Assembly (NCBI GenBank): GCA_016808115.1
Contig: JAEQBH010004673.1
Coordinates: 62,001 to 126,000, forward strand
Source of the DNA: Tetrastigma voinierianum
Taxonomy: Eukaryota > Streptophyta > Magnoliopsida > Vitales > Vitaceae
Direction: 5' to 3'
DNA: 64,000 nucleotides
Shown here: positions 35,881 to 48,654 of the stretch, in pieces
Layout of the letters: each line of letters begins with the position of its first letter
Position numbering within the stretch: the first letter of the stretch is position 1
The notes under the pieces: generated by a model
Database searches by the model: none
What the model was told of the DNA's origin: nothing
The model's input: the letters and a program-made list of their open reading frames with translations, nothing else
Translations under genes and position numbers: made by a program

Positions 35881-36969
35881 CGTGCTATTGAATGCTCAAC
35901 CTGTGTCAGTTGAAGACATATTAAGGACTTCTGGGTATTAGACAACAGAGTTATGGAAAATAAAAGTTCAGGTTCTGTAATTTCTCTATTCTAATTGGGA
36001 CAGTTTGTTATTGATGCACAAATCAAGTGGAAGTCTTGGAGGAAAGTGTTCAAAATTAGTGCTTATTCATTCTGTAAGTGGAAGCTTATTGTCCTAGATA
36101 TCTAAGTACACGTGGCATTCAAATGGCATTATCTTTCACAGACCACCTCTATCACACAAAGTGAATATTTATATAACATTTTATTTAGATTTTATCATGA
36201 GATGGTTGTAAACACATTTGTAGAGTGTTTATTTCATAGCTTAGATGCCTAAATTTCCTCACCAGTTTTGAGGCTTAAATAACCCTTATGTCTGCCTTTT
36301 GTTTAATTCTAAAGATGGAGTTCTTTCTTATGTCTCAAAAAAAAAAAAAAAAATATATATATGTATAAGTATATAGTATATATATTGATCCAAATTGAAA
36401 TGTTGATTCATGTGATGAGCAAGCCTCTTCAAATGTTGAATCTTTATTATAATGAATCCTATTGTAATGGTTGTCTATTTAATTATGGACTATAAACGTA
36501 CTATATGTTTATGGTGATGGTGATTAAACCCTTATCACTTCCAACCCTAAGATTAGATAAAGGATCAAATTATCAGTAATTATAGGTAGCATATACTCAA
36601 CTCTTAGCTTTCTTTCTTTCTTCTTCTTTCTTTTGTTTTCTTTTACATATTGAAATACCTAAAAATATATATGACAAAATATCGGAAAATATGTGATAAA
36701 AACTAAAAATTATTCAAAATTCTTAAAAATAGGTGAAACCTTTCACAAATAATAAAGTGCATATTAAAATCATTTTATAAGTTTAATCAATATAAAATAT
36801 TTATCTACTTTAAAAATTTGAAAATTATTATTAAATCATATTTTATTACATTTTTAAATAAAAAATACAGTTTTCTATAAATATTTGGTTTGAGATTAAT
36901 CAATTTAAATAATAAAGCCCTATTAAATATGATCGTATTTATGGTTTTTAAATAAATTATTTTTTGAAA

Positions 36970-37001
36970 ATTAATATATATATATATATATATATAGTGA
37001 G

Positions 37002-37054
<53 letters not shown>

Positions 37055-37084
37055 TATGGTATATATATATATATATATATATAA
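36970..37084. repeat. Interrupted TA microsatellite
   Basis: Three TA runs separated by GTGAGGG and GTGTATGG. A long minus-strand open frame rich in tyrosine and isoleucine across it is a repeat artefact. Confidence 0.95.
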
Positions 37085-38754
37085 TTTGTAATAATAAAAA
37101 ATATAAATTTTGTTAGCATATGATAAATATTTACTAAATATCAATAATATTATATGAAAATGAAGATAACAATATATTATTTGGAAGATATACTTTTACA
37201 TGTAATATAATTTTTGTTCTCAATAAATGTTGAATATTAATAAGCGTGATGATTTTTGTTATAATCTATATTCTTCATATTTAATTATTATATAAATAAT
37301 ACAAAAATATCAGTTAGATAAATATTTAAAAATCTGGTTCAAAACTATCCAATGAGGTAGCTTAGTGGATCCCACGTTCAGATGCTAAACTTATTCTCAA
37401 AGAACTTCAACAAACCATTTAAAGTTATTGAAAACAATATTAACTTAAAATAGAACAAAAGAAAATAAAATTTTAAACTGATAAAAAGTAAGAGAAATAA
37501 TTTTAAATAAATCATTATTTAAAGCTTCTGGGTATTATAAAGACAACTGTAAAAGCCAGAAAGTCAAAAGCTCTCTTGACACATAGTTAATTATGGAAAG
37601 ATATATAAAGGTCTTGTTCTATAATTATGAAGTTTTATTTTTTATTTTTCATTTCTAAGACAAGTTTATACTAAGAGGCTGCAATGACCACACACAATAA
37701 AGTGTACAATATCAATCATAATTTTATTGGGCCATTAATCTTATCCTGCTTATAACAAGTTTAATCAATTTTAAAAGATCATCCCCATTAAACATAAGTT
37801 AAGAGAAAAATGTTAAGGCTTTATTTAGATACAAACATGAAAATTATGAAAGTTCACTTAGTTTCCGTGTTACATCATCAATCCATGAACTTTTAAAATT
37901 TTTTTTAATATGCATGTTCTTACATTATTCATGAGAGCTAATTTTTTGGTATTTATTTTCTTCCTAATTTGAAATTAAAACTAATTTACTAACAAATATT
38001 GCACTTTAATTTATTTACACAATATGTTTTTCATGGAAACCGAATATGATTAAAGAGCGTAGTATGAGAATTTTTAACCACTTTTTATACTACAAAAGTT
38101 TATAAATATTACATATGGTTTATTTGTTGTGAGTATTGCATTATTTCTTGTATCTTCTTATGAATTCTCATTCCTTGATTCAAAATAAAATGCTAGTTTC
38201 TTGATCTTTAACTTAATTTCTCTTCTTATTCATTAATTTTTTGTTGTACTTGTTGGATGCCAATGAAAGCAATTGATGTTTTTACAATGGAGGTTATAGA
38301 GGTTTGTGCTTCACTTCCTTTTCATTTTATCATATACTTGATAATTTGGTTGTGAAGAATGTCCTTTCTCTTTTATGTTGTCTATTGAATTGATTTAATT
38401 ATAATACTTTATATGTTCAAATGAATCTAGAAACAAACAATTAGACTTTAAAATAAAATGCCAAACATAGTGATAGCATGTAAAAATTCATTCATTTATT
38501 TTATCTTGTATAAGAAATATGTATTATGCTCTTCTAGATTGTAAATATTAGGGTTTCAATAATTTAACATATTATTATAATTGGAAAATCGTGTTGAGAA
38601 TATAAAAGTTATAATGCATACCATTATGACTCCATGCTTAAGACTTGGTATGGATGACAATATTCATACTTTTTAATTATTTTTAGTCATAAATTTACTA
38701 TTTATTTATAAAACAAATGTATATTCATACAATGACCATTCTGTTAAATTAAGT

Positions 38755-38756
<2 letters not shown>

Positions 38757-38831
<75 letters not shown>
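38757..38831. repeat. TA microsatellite, about 37 units
   Basis: Uninterrupted TA dinucleotides in AT-rich DNA. Confidence 0.96.
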
Positions 38832-38833
<2 letters not shown>

Positions 38834-39599
38834 CTCTTATATTTGAAGATCATAATTTAAATAAAAATATATAATACATTATTAAAAAGATTTACTTTAG
38901 ATTTTAGTTATTTATGAAATTCTAATCACAATGGATGCATATTTATTAAAGAGATTATAAATAATCTATTATTTTATTGAATCTATTTGTATTTTTCACT
39001 CATTCTTTATATATGTTGTTATCTGTAAGGTGACATGTTGAAAAGTTTCGTCATATAGAACTTTTCAGAATATGTGTTGGACATCTAAATATGATCAGGT
39101 AAATAAAGTTATAGAGACTTTGATGTAAGTTTCTTTATAAAATATTTTGTTTTTTACTTAAATGGGATTTTCGATTTATTTGTAACTTATACTTTAACTA
39201 TATAATTGTAAAACAATTGGTTTTTAACATTAGAATTTTATGATTTTAAAATGAATTTAATTAGATTTATTGAATTTTATGATTCTATAGAAAGACAAAT
39301 TTATTTAAAAACCCTCTATAAAATTAAATTTAATCTTTAAAATTTCACAATCATGAAAATATATGGAATTATAAGACATTGTATTTTTTTAGAAGCAAAT
39401 ATTAGTAAATTGTTAGATCTGCATTTAATGTCTCTATATAATAAAATTGTAGTTGAATAAGCTAGATATATACATAAATAATTATAGTTGAAATGTTAAA
39501 CGATGGTTCTAAATAAAATTTGCAACTTTAGAAATTTTACTTGTATATTTTGGGTTTTGTTTTATATTATTGGAAATTTTATATATATTTGTAGGTAAA

Positions 39600-39900
39600 A
39601 ATGTTGGAGTTGCAAAGACAATCAACATTAAAAGATGATGAAATCTTGATGGAGGTTGATATATGTTTTCAAATGCTAGCCATACTCAAGATCAGATAAA
39701 GCAAGGGGTTAAGTCATGACCATGGACCATTCTCATCTTCTTTGAGATTTATACATGCTTATGTCGCATCAAGATGTAGAATTGGAGAATGAGTTTACCA
39801 TTTCTACAAGGGAGCTCATCCAAAGTTAAGAAAATTTGATATCAACAATCCTAAATTCTTAAACTCATGTGTATGGTTGATTCGTGATAATCACTGATTT
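39600..39900 (+). pseudogene. Possible CACTA transposon-associated protein fragment
   Basis: Plus strand reads LELQRQSTLKDDEILMEV, then, with frame changes, LKIR, a stop, SKGLSHDHGP. Plant CACTA second proteins share a segment of the type E-I-x-x-x-V-L-G-x-R-S-G-Y-x-x-G-L-G-x-G-P, and this looks like a decayed version. It lies 750 bases inside the CACTA end at 40,645, which raises plausibility. Evidence is weak. Confidence 0.3.
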
Positions 39901-40329
39901 TGCTTTTTCGGAATATTATCTCCTCTTGGAATGTATATGAAATTTAGTTTATTTTAATTATTGCATATTTTGATGATGATTTATATCTATATATATATAA
40001 GAAAGCTCTTTTGTATTTGATGAAATGATGAAATGTTATAAGTTATATATTAACATTATATAAATATCACATAATTAATCTATTTATTTAGATGTTATTA
40101 TTTATACTATAAAATCAAGGTATTACAAAATTTAATTGTTTAGCTAGGTTTTATAATTCAAAATTAAAAACCAAAATGAAAATATATTAATTAAATATTC
40201 TAAGATATGATAAACAATATTGCTCATATTGATATTTAAAAAAAAGTTAAATATATTTAATTATTTATTTTTTAATTTTAAAATTTAGAAACAAAATAAA
40301 GTTTTGTTACCAATGCTATTTGACAACGA

Positions 40330-40645
40330 AATAATAATTTTTGTTGTTATGTGTGCCCAATTTAGCAACAATTTATTTCATTTTTGGGCATTTTTAGCAA
40401 CAAAGTTTTGAACATTTAATAACAAATTTTTTTTGTTGATAAATAATATTGGCGACAACAAACAAATTATGTCTTCAAAAATTATTAGAGAGGATATATT
40501 TTATTTGTTGCAAAAACTTTTCGCGACGAGGATAAGGCGACGCTCATGAAACAAAATTTTTTTTGTTGCAAAATAGTTTTTGCTACAATATTTGATTTTT
40601 AGCGACAAAAAAATTATGTTGCTAATTCACCTTTTTCTTGTAGTG
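40330..40645 (-). mobile_element. CACTA (En/Spm) transposon terminus
   Basis: The + strand ends CACCTTTTTCTTGTAGTG at 40,645, the inverse of the CACTACAAGAAAAAGGTG terminus typical of plant CACTA elements. Inside it are many short subterminal repeats (TTTTTGTTGC, GCGACAA, TTTAGCAACAA). To its right, homology with copy C resumes at once (ATGTCCCTCCTCCC at 40,648 and 59,974), so 40,645 is a true insertion edge. The opposite terminus was not found, so the element's length is unknown. Confidence 0.8.
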
Positions 40646-40862
40646 TCATGTCCCTCCTCCCTCCAAGGAGTGGCTAGAAAAAAGAAGCATAATATAACTC
40701 GTTAAGTGTGCGTCCAAAGTCTCACGTGAGAAGGATTATGAATTAGTACATGTGGACAATATTTCGGGGGAGTCCAAAAAACAAAATCATGTGGACCTTA
40801 TACGATTAAGTACAATATCATACAAATACGGTTAGATATATGTCTATTATGTTTCTAACAAA

Positions 40863-40874
40863 TGGTATCAAAGC
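40863..40874 (+). other. Primer-site-like sequence of a relic LTR element
   Basis: TGGTATCAAAGC two bases after TTTCTAACA resembles an LTR end followed by a tRNA-Met primer site. The copy C counterpart at about 60,180 is degraded. No LTR start was identified. Confidence 0.5.
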
Positions 40875-42079
40875 TTAAAATTAGTCTTAGTTGTGTCAAT
40901 GAAGTCCTCTTTACTTAGAACAAAGTGGTGAGTCCCGTATTTTATTAGGTGTGCGCCCAAAATCTCCTATGGGTTAAAGATAGTGTGGAGAATATTGTGA
41001 GAAGAACAAAAGCGGAAGAATGCAGCTATCTCACGCCCCGGACTCGGGCAACCCAAAATCCGACTACATCCCAAGTCAATCTGTCACCATAAGAGTTTTC
41101 CTAGTCCAAGCAACAATTGAACTGAGTACCTATTTTTCTTTTCTTTTTCTTTTACTTCACCCATTTACAAAATCACTACTATACTAATTAATATATGTCA
41201 ACCAAGTTTATATAATGAATATCTACAAAATTTTATTTCAAGAATTTCAAATCATATTTTACAAATAACGACATTTAGTTTAGATTTCAAGAATTCATAT
41301 AACTCTACTTAATACAAGTCAAAAAAATTAAAAAGTAAATAAATTAAAAGGACAACTCTTATATTAACTTATGTGGCTTTTGGGGCACTTATACATTCCG
41401 GATCTTCTTATGCTTTCCTAAACTAGTTCTCGTATTTAAAATTTTTAGAGAATAAAGGGGTGAGTGTGAGTCACACCTTAACGGGGTTAAGTGGTATAGC
41501 TAAAGGTCAATGTTTAATGAATAAATACAAACATAAAAAACTTATAATATACCACATATAATCCACACAATTTCTTATCACATAAACGGTTGAATAAAGG
41601 TTCAAAGTTAATCTAATTAAATAAAAATTAAACATAAAACTTACAACACACACATACATCAACGCATCATCAAACAACATTTCACTAATTGCACACAATT
41701 TTACACATTTCCGCATCGTCAAACATAATTCACAGCGCCAATTTATACTAGTCAACAAGTCATCAACAATATTCACACAAATGAATGAGACATGAGATGC
41801 AATGAGAATGATGCACAATCATAAAATGTTCTATTGTTTTCTGCTTTCACCAAAGGATATGCAGCCCATACCTCTAATACAATCTCCATCTGAGTCTCAG
41901 AGGTAAACTTTTGGGTCTTTCACCCTGTGGATTTCTCTACTCTTAATTCGCCCCGGGCCTTTCATTTCTCATTTTTTGTTTTCCTTTTACATTTGCCCTC
42001 TTTGAGGTCTCATCATTTTTCAATTTACATGACCATTTTCTTATAAATGATCATGGATGCAAATAAATGCATTAACTAG

Positions 42080-42400
42080 TCTTCATTAAAACTCGAAAAT
42101 GCTTCCATGTATTCTTCTTCTAGACCACCATGCAAGAATACATTCTTAACATCAAGTCGTTGCAAAGACTAACCAAAGAAGTTGCCAAGGATAGTAATAT
42201 ATGAATGTTATTCATCTTGCTACTGAATGTTTTTCTGCTTCCACCCCATAAGTTTTCTTATACCTCAAGGTTACCAATGTTCCATCGACGGCATTTGACA
42301 ATGACACCCGCCATCCAAAGAGGTTTTTCACCCTCTCTATTCCATCCATTTCTCAAGTTTGGTTTTTCTCAAGAGCCAGTATCTCCTCTTCCACTCTTTC
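42080..42400 (-). pseudogene. Copia reverse transcriptase fragment in U2, copy B
   Basis: Minus strand from about 42,400: ILALEKNQT, then across indels FGWRVSLSNAVDGT and KKTYGVE, then SLQQLDVKNVFLHGGLEEE at about 42,175-42,120. These match the copia stretch E-M-x-A-L-x-x-N-x-T-W through Q-L-D-V-K-N-A-F-L-H-G-x-L-E-E-E-V-Y-M. It differs in sequence from the copia at 10,308-15,800, so it is a separate insertion. The same fragment is in copy C. Confidence 0.85.
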
Positions 42401-43579
42401 CTTGATTCTCACTTTTAAAATGCATGTCAAACCATTCGGTGGGATTCTAATGTGAGTTAATTTGCAAGAAAGGCCTGTATGTATAGGATAGGCTCCTCAT
42501 AAACTCGAGATACTCGAGGATTTTTTCGGTAGTTTTCCCTAAGGGTAATTGCAAATGGAGATTAGAAATTCTTTTTGGATCTTGTTTTGAACATTGATCC
42601 TGATTTTCTGATGGGGAGTAAATGTGATTTGAGGAAGGAGAAATAACATTAGAAGTAAAACCCGTGGAGTTTGTGTGTCAGTGACATGGCTTAGGTTTAG
42701 ACTCTTAAGCTGTATTCAAATGACGTTAATCACATGTATCTCTACAGGATTCATGATTTATGGCTACTTCATGCCCTCGTGCTTTTTCGAAACAGATATA
42801 TTATGTAAACTAAGACACGAGGTAACGGATATTCTTGTCGGACTAGGAACTAGGTTGATGGACTCATGCCACTCGCATAGGTGAAGGTGCCTATCTTTAG
42901 ATTTTTTTCCGAACTTCTTACTCCAATTGTTACCGCTTCCTCTAGGTATGATTTAGATAATGTTGAGAAAGAAAATGGATAATGGGTGAACAATGTGAAG
43001 TTTCACCTTCTAAGCTGAATGGAAAATTCTCTGCCATGGGTGTCTTAAGACAGAATGAACTGAACTCTAGAAATTATGAAGATGGTTGTTTGGCAAAGGA
43101 GAAAAAAAGAAAAAAAAAAAATCTGGTTGCACATAATTACTGTTTTTTTCTTTTTTACATTACCATCAATTTAGATCGCATGAGACCGTATATGAGTGCA
43201 TAGTATACCATACCATACCCAGATGCATGACTAATGTTTTTGAATGAATGCGATCTCCACCGGTGCAATTGCCTTTAAAATGATCATCCGACTTGTTTTT
43301 TGCAAGATAGAACTCAAAGGAAAATTCAAGACCTGACTTCTTAACTTGGTTATAAATAAATATTATCCCTTCTATATTATATTTACCTCCCGACAACCCA
43401 TTTTTTCAGGGTTGTTTTTTATTTTTATTTTTTTTAATTTTAATGTTGGATAAATTGAAATTGCAGATTTCCTCTTTGTTCCCTGAGGCAGTGATGATAT
43501 GATTGGTATATGATTCCTAGGAGAAGTAATTCAAATCTCAAAACATGGAAACGATACCGCTTTATTTAATTTGAATGTG

Positions 43580-43582
43580 AAC

Positions 43583-43608
<26 letters not shown>
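43580..43608. repeat. TA microsatellite
   Basis: About 14 TA units followed by TGTGTG; counterpart of 1,595-1,615. Confidence 0.93.
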
Positions 43609-43615
<7 letters not shown>

Positions 43616-44854
43616 AACACCGTGGTCAAGACTCTGTGGGAGACCAAACCTCTCAGACTTACTTTGAAGTTTCTCAATACTAAGCAAGTGCGTGTGTAAT
43701 CTTGGAGAGAACTGCAAATATTTTAATACATTTTGTTTCGTCAGCCTTTTAGTGATTAGTATTATTTTCGTGTTTCGTCGACACCGATGATAATTTATCA
43801 ATTTTTTTATGTGATAATGGGATATGGATAAATTTTCCTTGTTTGGAAAATAAGTTTTTAGTATATGATTTTCTTATGGAACTTTCTATTATGATAATCC
43901 ACTTACATTACTTATGATATATTACTCAATAAAGATAAGAATGCCGGGAAGAGCGTGAATATGAATAGCAGCACTGCATTTGTGCTTTTGGTCTAGAATG
44001 GAAATACTTTGGTATTACTCCGTGATTAAATTAACGTTCTTCGCTAACTGGAAAAAGTTTGACAATCTTACAAGAACAAATGCATATGAGATGTTATAGG
44101 CACATCAAATAGGTAAAGAATGAAGAAAATTATGCAAGATGATGCAAAATTCGTAACTTTAGCTAGAATGTATATTGTTACTTTAAGTGATGGAGCTTGA
44201 TTTATACTATATGACTTGGCCGATCAATTGAGGGCAACTAGGGTCGAGTCAAGTGACACTCATGTTTTTCGACAAAAACCTAAATGGAATCTCTCGCCCC
44301 ATCCATCCATGTGACTCATTGTTAGGGACCAAATTAATACAACTAAAGACTAACTAAAGTCCTCGACAACGCCAAAACTGTTGACCAATTTTCATTCCGA
44401 CACTCCGCTACCAAAGACTAATCCAAAGTCCTCGCAACTATGCTGCAAACTTTGCTGAGACCAAATGACGTATATATGAAAAATATAGGTGGGAGTGAAT
44501 TTGGTAAATACACAAAAAACTGATTTGAAACAAAAGTAAGGGTACTCCAAAAATCTGAATTGAAAAGTATTACCAACACTCATCCCTTTTTCGCAAGTGC
44601 ACGTCATAAGTAATAAAGTGGACTTAAAAAGTACCTGGAGCATCGTGACCACGAGATCGAGGTTCTCTCGAATTGGAATTTGATCACCCCGATTACAAGG
44701 GCTCTTCACTATTTAGGCGACCAAATAGGATGTGGAATAAAATCAATTTAATTGAAATAAAAAATTGATTTAAAACTAATCCTAAAATCTACTAAACAAA
44801 CAACTACTTAATTCTATAATGTATGAAGAGAGGCACTAGGGATGGGATAATTAT

Positions 44855-46118
44855 TTACAAAACAATTTGTGTTTATTTGAAAGCGCAACATTTGTGAGTT
44901 GAATGCTGGATTTGTCAAAGAGCAATGTAGTATAGCTTGGATTTCTCCATACACCATACATTTCACTAATTAGAGATTCATGTTCCTTTCAGAGACATGA
45001 GTCTCTAAGATATGGATATTTTTCCTTTTCAAGATTTCCACAACCAAATCTTAGATTGAAGAATTTTTGCCCTATAGATGTGATAATGCAAGCCTTCTCT
45101 AATGTAATTGGTACCTCATACATTAAATCTAATAAAGTTCTCTCTCCTCCTTGATTAGATCTATAACACAGATCAGGTCAGTTCATCACCTGAGGTGGAT
45201 CTCAAAACATTAAACCGATACATCATCTAGTTAATCCTCACACCATGAGTATCGAGATCTATCAAAGTAATCTTACAAAACAACAGAAAGTTTATTTGAA
45301 AGCGCAACATTTGTGGAGTTGAATGTCGGATTTGTCAAAGAGCAATGTAGTATAGCTTGATTTCCATACACCAGTGAGTATCAATAACAGATTCCACAGT
45401 CTTTTCAGAGACATGAGTCTCTAAGATATGGATATTTTTCCTTTTCAGTACTTCACAACCAAATCTTAGGACTGAAGAATTCTTGCCCCTATAGACAGGA
45501 TAACGCAGTTCTCTCTAACGTAATCTGCACTTCATACATTAAACTAATAAAGTTCTCTCCCTCCTTGATTAGATCTATGCTAACACAGGATCAAGGTCAT
45601 TCTATCAATTTGAGGTGAGACCTCTAAACATTAAACTGATACATCATCTAGTTAATCCTCACACCATGAGTAAATTAGTGATCTATCAAAGTAATCTTAC
45701 AAAACAATTTGTGTTTATTTGAAAGCGCAACATTTGTGAGTTGAATGCTGGATTTGTCAAAGAGCAATGTAGTATAGCGTTTGGATTTCTCCATACACTA
45801 TACATTTCACTAATTAGAGATTCATGTTCCTTTCAGAGACATGAGCCCTAAGATATGGATATTTTTCCCTTTCGCATTTCACAACCAAATCTTAGGATTG
45901 AAGAATTTTTGCCCCTATAGATAGGATAATGCAAGCCTTCTAATGTAATTGGTACTCATACATTAAATCTAATAAAGTTCTACCTCCTTGATTAGATCTT
46001 TATAACACAGATCAAGGTCATTCTATCAATTTGAGGTGAGACTCTAAACATTAAATCGATACATCATCTAGTTAATCCACACCATGAGTAAATTAGTTGA
46101 TCTATCAAAGTAATCTTT
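44855..46118. repeat. Three tandem copies of a unit of about 420 bp in the solo LTR
   Basis: Units begin with GTTTATTTGAAAGCGCAACA or a close variant at 44,871, 45,290 and 45,713, giving periods of 419 and 423 bases. Each runs through GAGCAATGTAGTATAGC, AGAGACATGAG, CACAACCAAATCTTAG and ATACATCATCTAGTTAATCC to ATCTATCAAAGTAATCTT. The middle copy is the most diverged. No coding frame is shared by the three. Confidence 0.95.
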
Positions 46119-46698
46119 GTAGTTCATTAGTTCTACAATATTAGTCTAACATACTCCCCAAGTTAATGCTCAGACTCTCAGGAATCTCCATCTCTGGCGC
46201 GTCACTCGAGGGCTCCTCGAAAATCGAGAAAAGATACAACCTTTCGTGGGTAAAAGCTACTAATATTCCAACATCTAATTATACGAACAATACCAATTAT
46301 ATAAATTCGGCCAAACCCACAAAATAACCGAGAATCTACAAATCTGAATGTTGATCAATTAATCCCCACCCCTGTAGGGTGTTTAATGCTCCACACGGAT
46401 TCCAATCATCACTAATCAAACAAAAGTAAGAAAACGAAGAAAGAAATCAAGAGACAAGGAGTGAGAGAAAAATCCAGATTTTAGTTTCAATATTTGTTTG
46501 AACTATAATGAAATTTGAATATTTGATGTATAGCACCGAAATCTCTTCAATGCAAATAAAAATATGCTCTAAAACTACCTAAGATCTACTAAAAATCAAA
46601 TTTGCAAAGAAAACTAAAAAATTGGCAATTTAGAGAGAGAAACCCCATGAGAGGTGTTCTCCCACCTCCCTGTTGCCCTGAAAACCTAAAAAAACTAG

Positions 46699-46706
46699 TA
46701 TTTATA
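46699..46706 (-). promoter_or_regulatory. TATA box of the solo LTR
   Basis: Minus strand CTATAAATACTAG, a strong plant TATA context about 740 bases from the LTR start at 47,442. The tandem repeats would lie downstream in the transcribed part. Confidence 0.6.
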
Positions 46707-46804
46707 GTCCTAGGGTGAAATGGGCTTGAAAACAGTCCAAAACAATAGTTTTCAGAGCTTAAAAAAAGGCTCAATATTATTTCCAAGTTCTCTCACAACA
46801 AAAT

Positions 46805-47090
46805 CTAGGTTTGTCACGACAGAGTTTGTTACTAACTCTGTTGCGACAAAATCTGGGTTTTGTCGCAAGAAAGCTTTGTCATTGGCTTTGTCGTGACAAA
46901 ATATGGTTTTGTCGTACGCATTTTGTTAACTCGCTATTTAAAACATCCGGGTTTGATAAGCTTTGTCACGACAAAATCTGGTTTTCTCGCAACAAAGCTT
47001 TGTCACTGGCTTTGTCGCGACAAAACTTTGTCACTGGCTTTGCCGCCGACAAAGCGCTGTCACCCATGGTCTCGACAAAATCGCTATAAG
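46805..47090. repeat. Dyad-symmetric TTTGTCGCGACAAAA-type repeats in the solo LTR
   Basis: At least seven copies of GACAAAA or TTTGTCG arranged as inverted pairs, some as near-perfect palindromes (TTTGTCGCGACAAAA near 47,018-47,032), alternating with TCACTGGCTTTGTC. They lie in the inferred U3 part upstream of the TATA box. Open frames here are by-products of the repeat. Confidence 0.8.
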
Positions 47091-48654
47091 GACTTGTTTT
47101 CTTCTCCAACTTGTTGATGACATAACTTCTTCGTTTGAACTCGGTTTTGGGAGTGTGAGGTGTCGTTGGAAAGCTATTTGAATGAAGAATACAACCATGG
47201 GGATATTTGAACCATTTGATGTTCCATCCAAGCATGTAGTAATTCATCTTCCCGTGATGCGTTGTGAGACACCCTGACACTTTCCTTTGTATATATATAT
47301 TGCTCATTTCTGCCAAATCACTTGCTTTTCATCATCAATCCGCAAACCAAGTTTGAGGAAATAAGTTGGCAGTTTTACATGAATATGGATATAAAATGCT
47401 CAAATAGCATGTGAAATGAACTCAAACATAGATGAATTTACACTCATCATCATGCAAATTTGGTTTTAGAATCATTTTTAGGCTGCTGTATTATGCAAAC
47501 AAAGAGCCCAACAACTTTTATCTTTTATACCCGCCTTCGCCCGATCAGAAGTCCTATATTCTCTGTCTCCCGTTAGTTGAAGTTCAAGTCGTGGTTGAAC
47601 GTCATATATAACAATGTTGTCTTTTCACCAAAGACGGTCTTGGAATGATATTTTGATCGCATATCCGAGGTCGTATTTCGGGTAATAACTCTGAAAAATG
47701 TAAATTATCCTAAGTTAGAGTGTAGTAACTTAAGGTGAAATCCCATGATTTAAGAACACATCGTAAAAGGCCCCGATTTGATGAAACTTTTGTGCCTTTT
47801 GGTCAGTATCAGAAAGACGAATAGAGAAGTTCCGAAGATTAAATGATCTCCTTTCGTGATATGGATATGGGAGCTCTAACAATTTTGCTCAGTCGTAATA
47901 TATTGCTCGTGACTCAAGGGGATTTGCTTCTTTTTGGATGCTTTAATTATGTTTCAAGTTAATGGTTAAACTCTTTGAAGATCGAGCTTTATGCATGTAT
48001 ATATACTGGGCTTATGTCAGTAGAAGCCTAAATTTCAAAGGCACTCTCAATACTTGAATATAAATTATCTAGCCAATGTGAAGGCTTTCATCGATACTTG
48101 TTCTTTGGTTCGAATTCATGGCGGATGGAAGAAATTGTGAGATAGGTTGGTTTAGTTTATATCATTACCTAGTAGTGAAGCTACTAGCTCAAGTGTTACC
48201 TAACTCGTAAAGATTTGGTGGATTTAATCTTTGTAAGCAATGAACTCATTAATTGTGCTATAAATGTAATGCCATTTGGTAGCCTCTAAAATTTGTTATC
48301 ATATCTCGAATTTAGTGTTTTTTGTGTTATATGTATTTTTCAAAAGAAAAACAAAAAAACATGTTCTTCGTGATTTTCTTGTTCTATTTTTCAAAACGAA
48401 ACACATTTTTATCTCGCCCACATAGTCTCCAATGCACAAAAAGAGGCCACTCCTCTCTTTTAGTCGCTCTCACATACTGGTTAGCGCTTTTCATGTTAGT
48501 GGTTATTATCTCACCGCATCTCTCGTTATCAAGTATTGTTAAATAGAATCAGTAATTCTCTATCCTTTGATGATGCATTGAATAGTATGCCCACTTTTAT
48601 GGATGTTTCTGTTCTTCGCCCTATTTGGGTCACGCTTAATTAAACAATTATTTT

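Larger units (their letters stand above)
35881..39590. other. AT-rich intergenic stretch
   Basis: No gene supported. It contains an A run (36,339-36,355) leading into a TA tract, a C/T-rich tract at 36,605-36,645 and two long TA arrays. The order of these matches no known element that I can name. Confidence 0.6.
40646..42714. repeat. Duplicated unit module U2, copy B
   Basis: Aligns in order with 59,972-62,080, starting at the sequence around CCTCCAAGGAGT and GCATAATATAAC. It contains relic retroelement parts (primer-site-like sequence, copia fragment) and AT-rich spacer. Copy A lacks it. No intact gene. Confidence 0.88.
44320..47442 (-). mobile_element. Solo LTR, 3,123 bp, with 5 bp target duplication
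   Basis: The insertion runs from TGTTAGGGACC at 44,320 to GAATTTACA at 47,442 and is flanked by CTCAT at 44,315-44,319 and 47,443-47,447. Copy A has the empty site with a single CTCAT (2,233-2,237). TG...CA ends and a 5 bp duplication identify an LTR-type integration. No gag, pol, primer site or second LTR is inside, so it is a solo LTR or very reduced element. A TATA box on the minus strand (46,699-46,706) sets the orientation. The long LTR suggests a gypsy lineage with large LTRs; the family is not determined. Confidence 0.88.

Noticed and set aside
36339..36360. A-run as the poly-A tail of a LINE or retrogene
   Set aside because: No target duplication or coding remnant could be tied to it, and it merges into a TA microsatellite.
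36605..36645. C/T-rich tract as a polypyrimidine tract or promoter element
   Set aside because: Isolated simple sequence without an adjacent gene or element edge.
42675..42884. Short conserved-looking frame at the start of the B block (also near 760-930 and 62,075)
   Set aside because: The three copies do not keep one frame, no family is recognisable, and the stretch is conserved simply because the whole block is duplicated.
46811..47316. Several overlapping frames in the solo LTR repeat tract
   Set aside because: Created by the TTTGTCGCGACAAAA-type repeats; three frames stay open at once.
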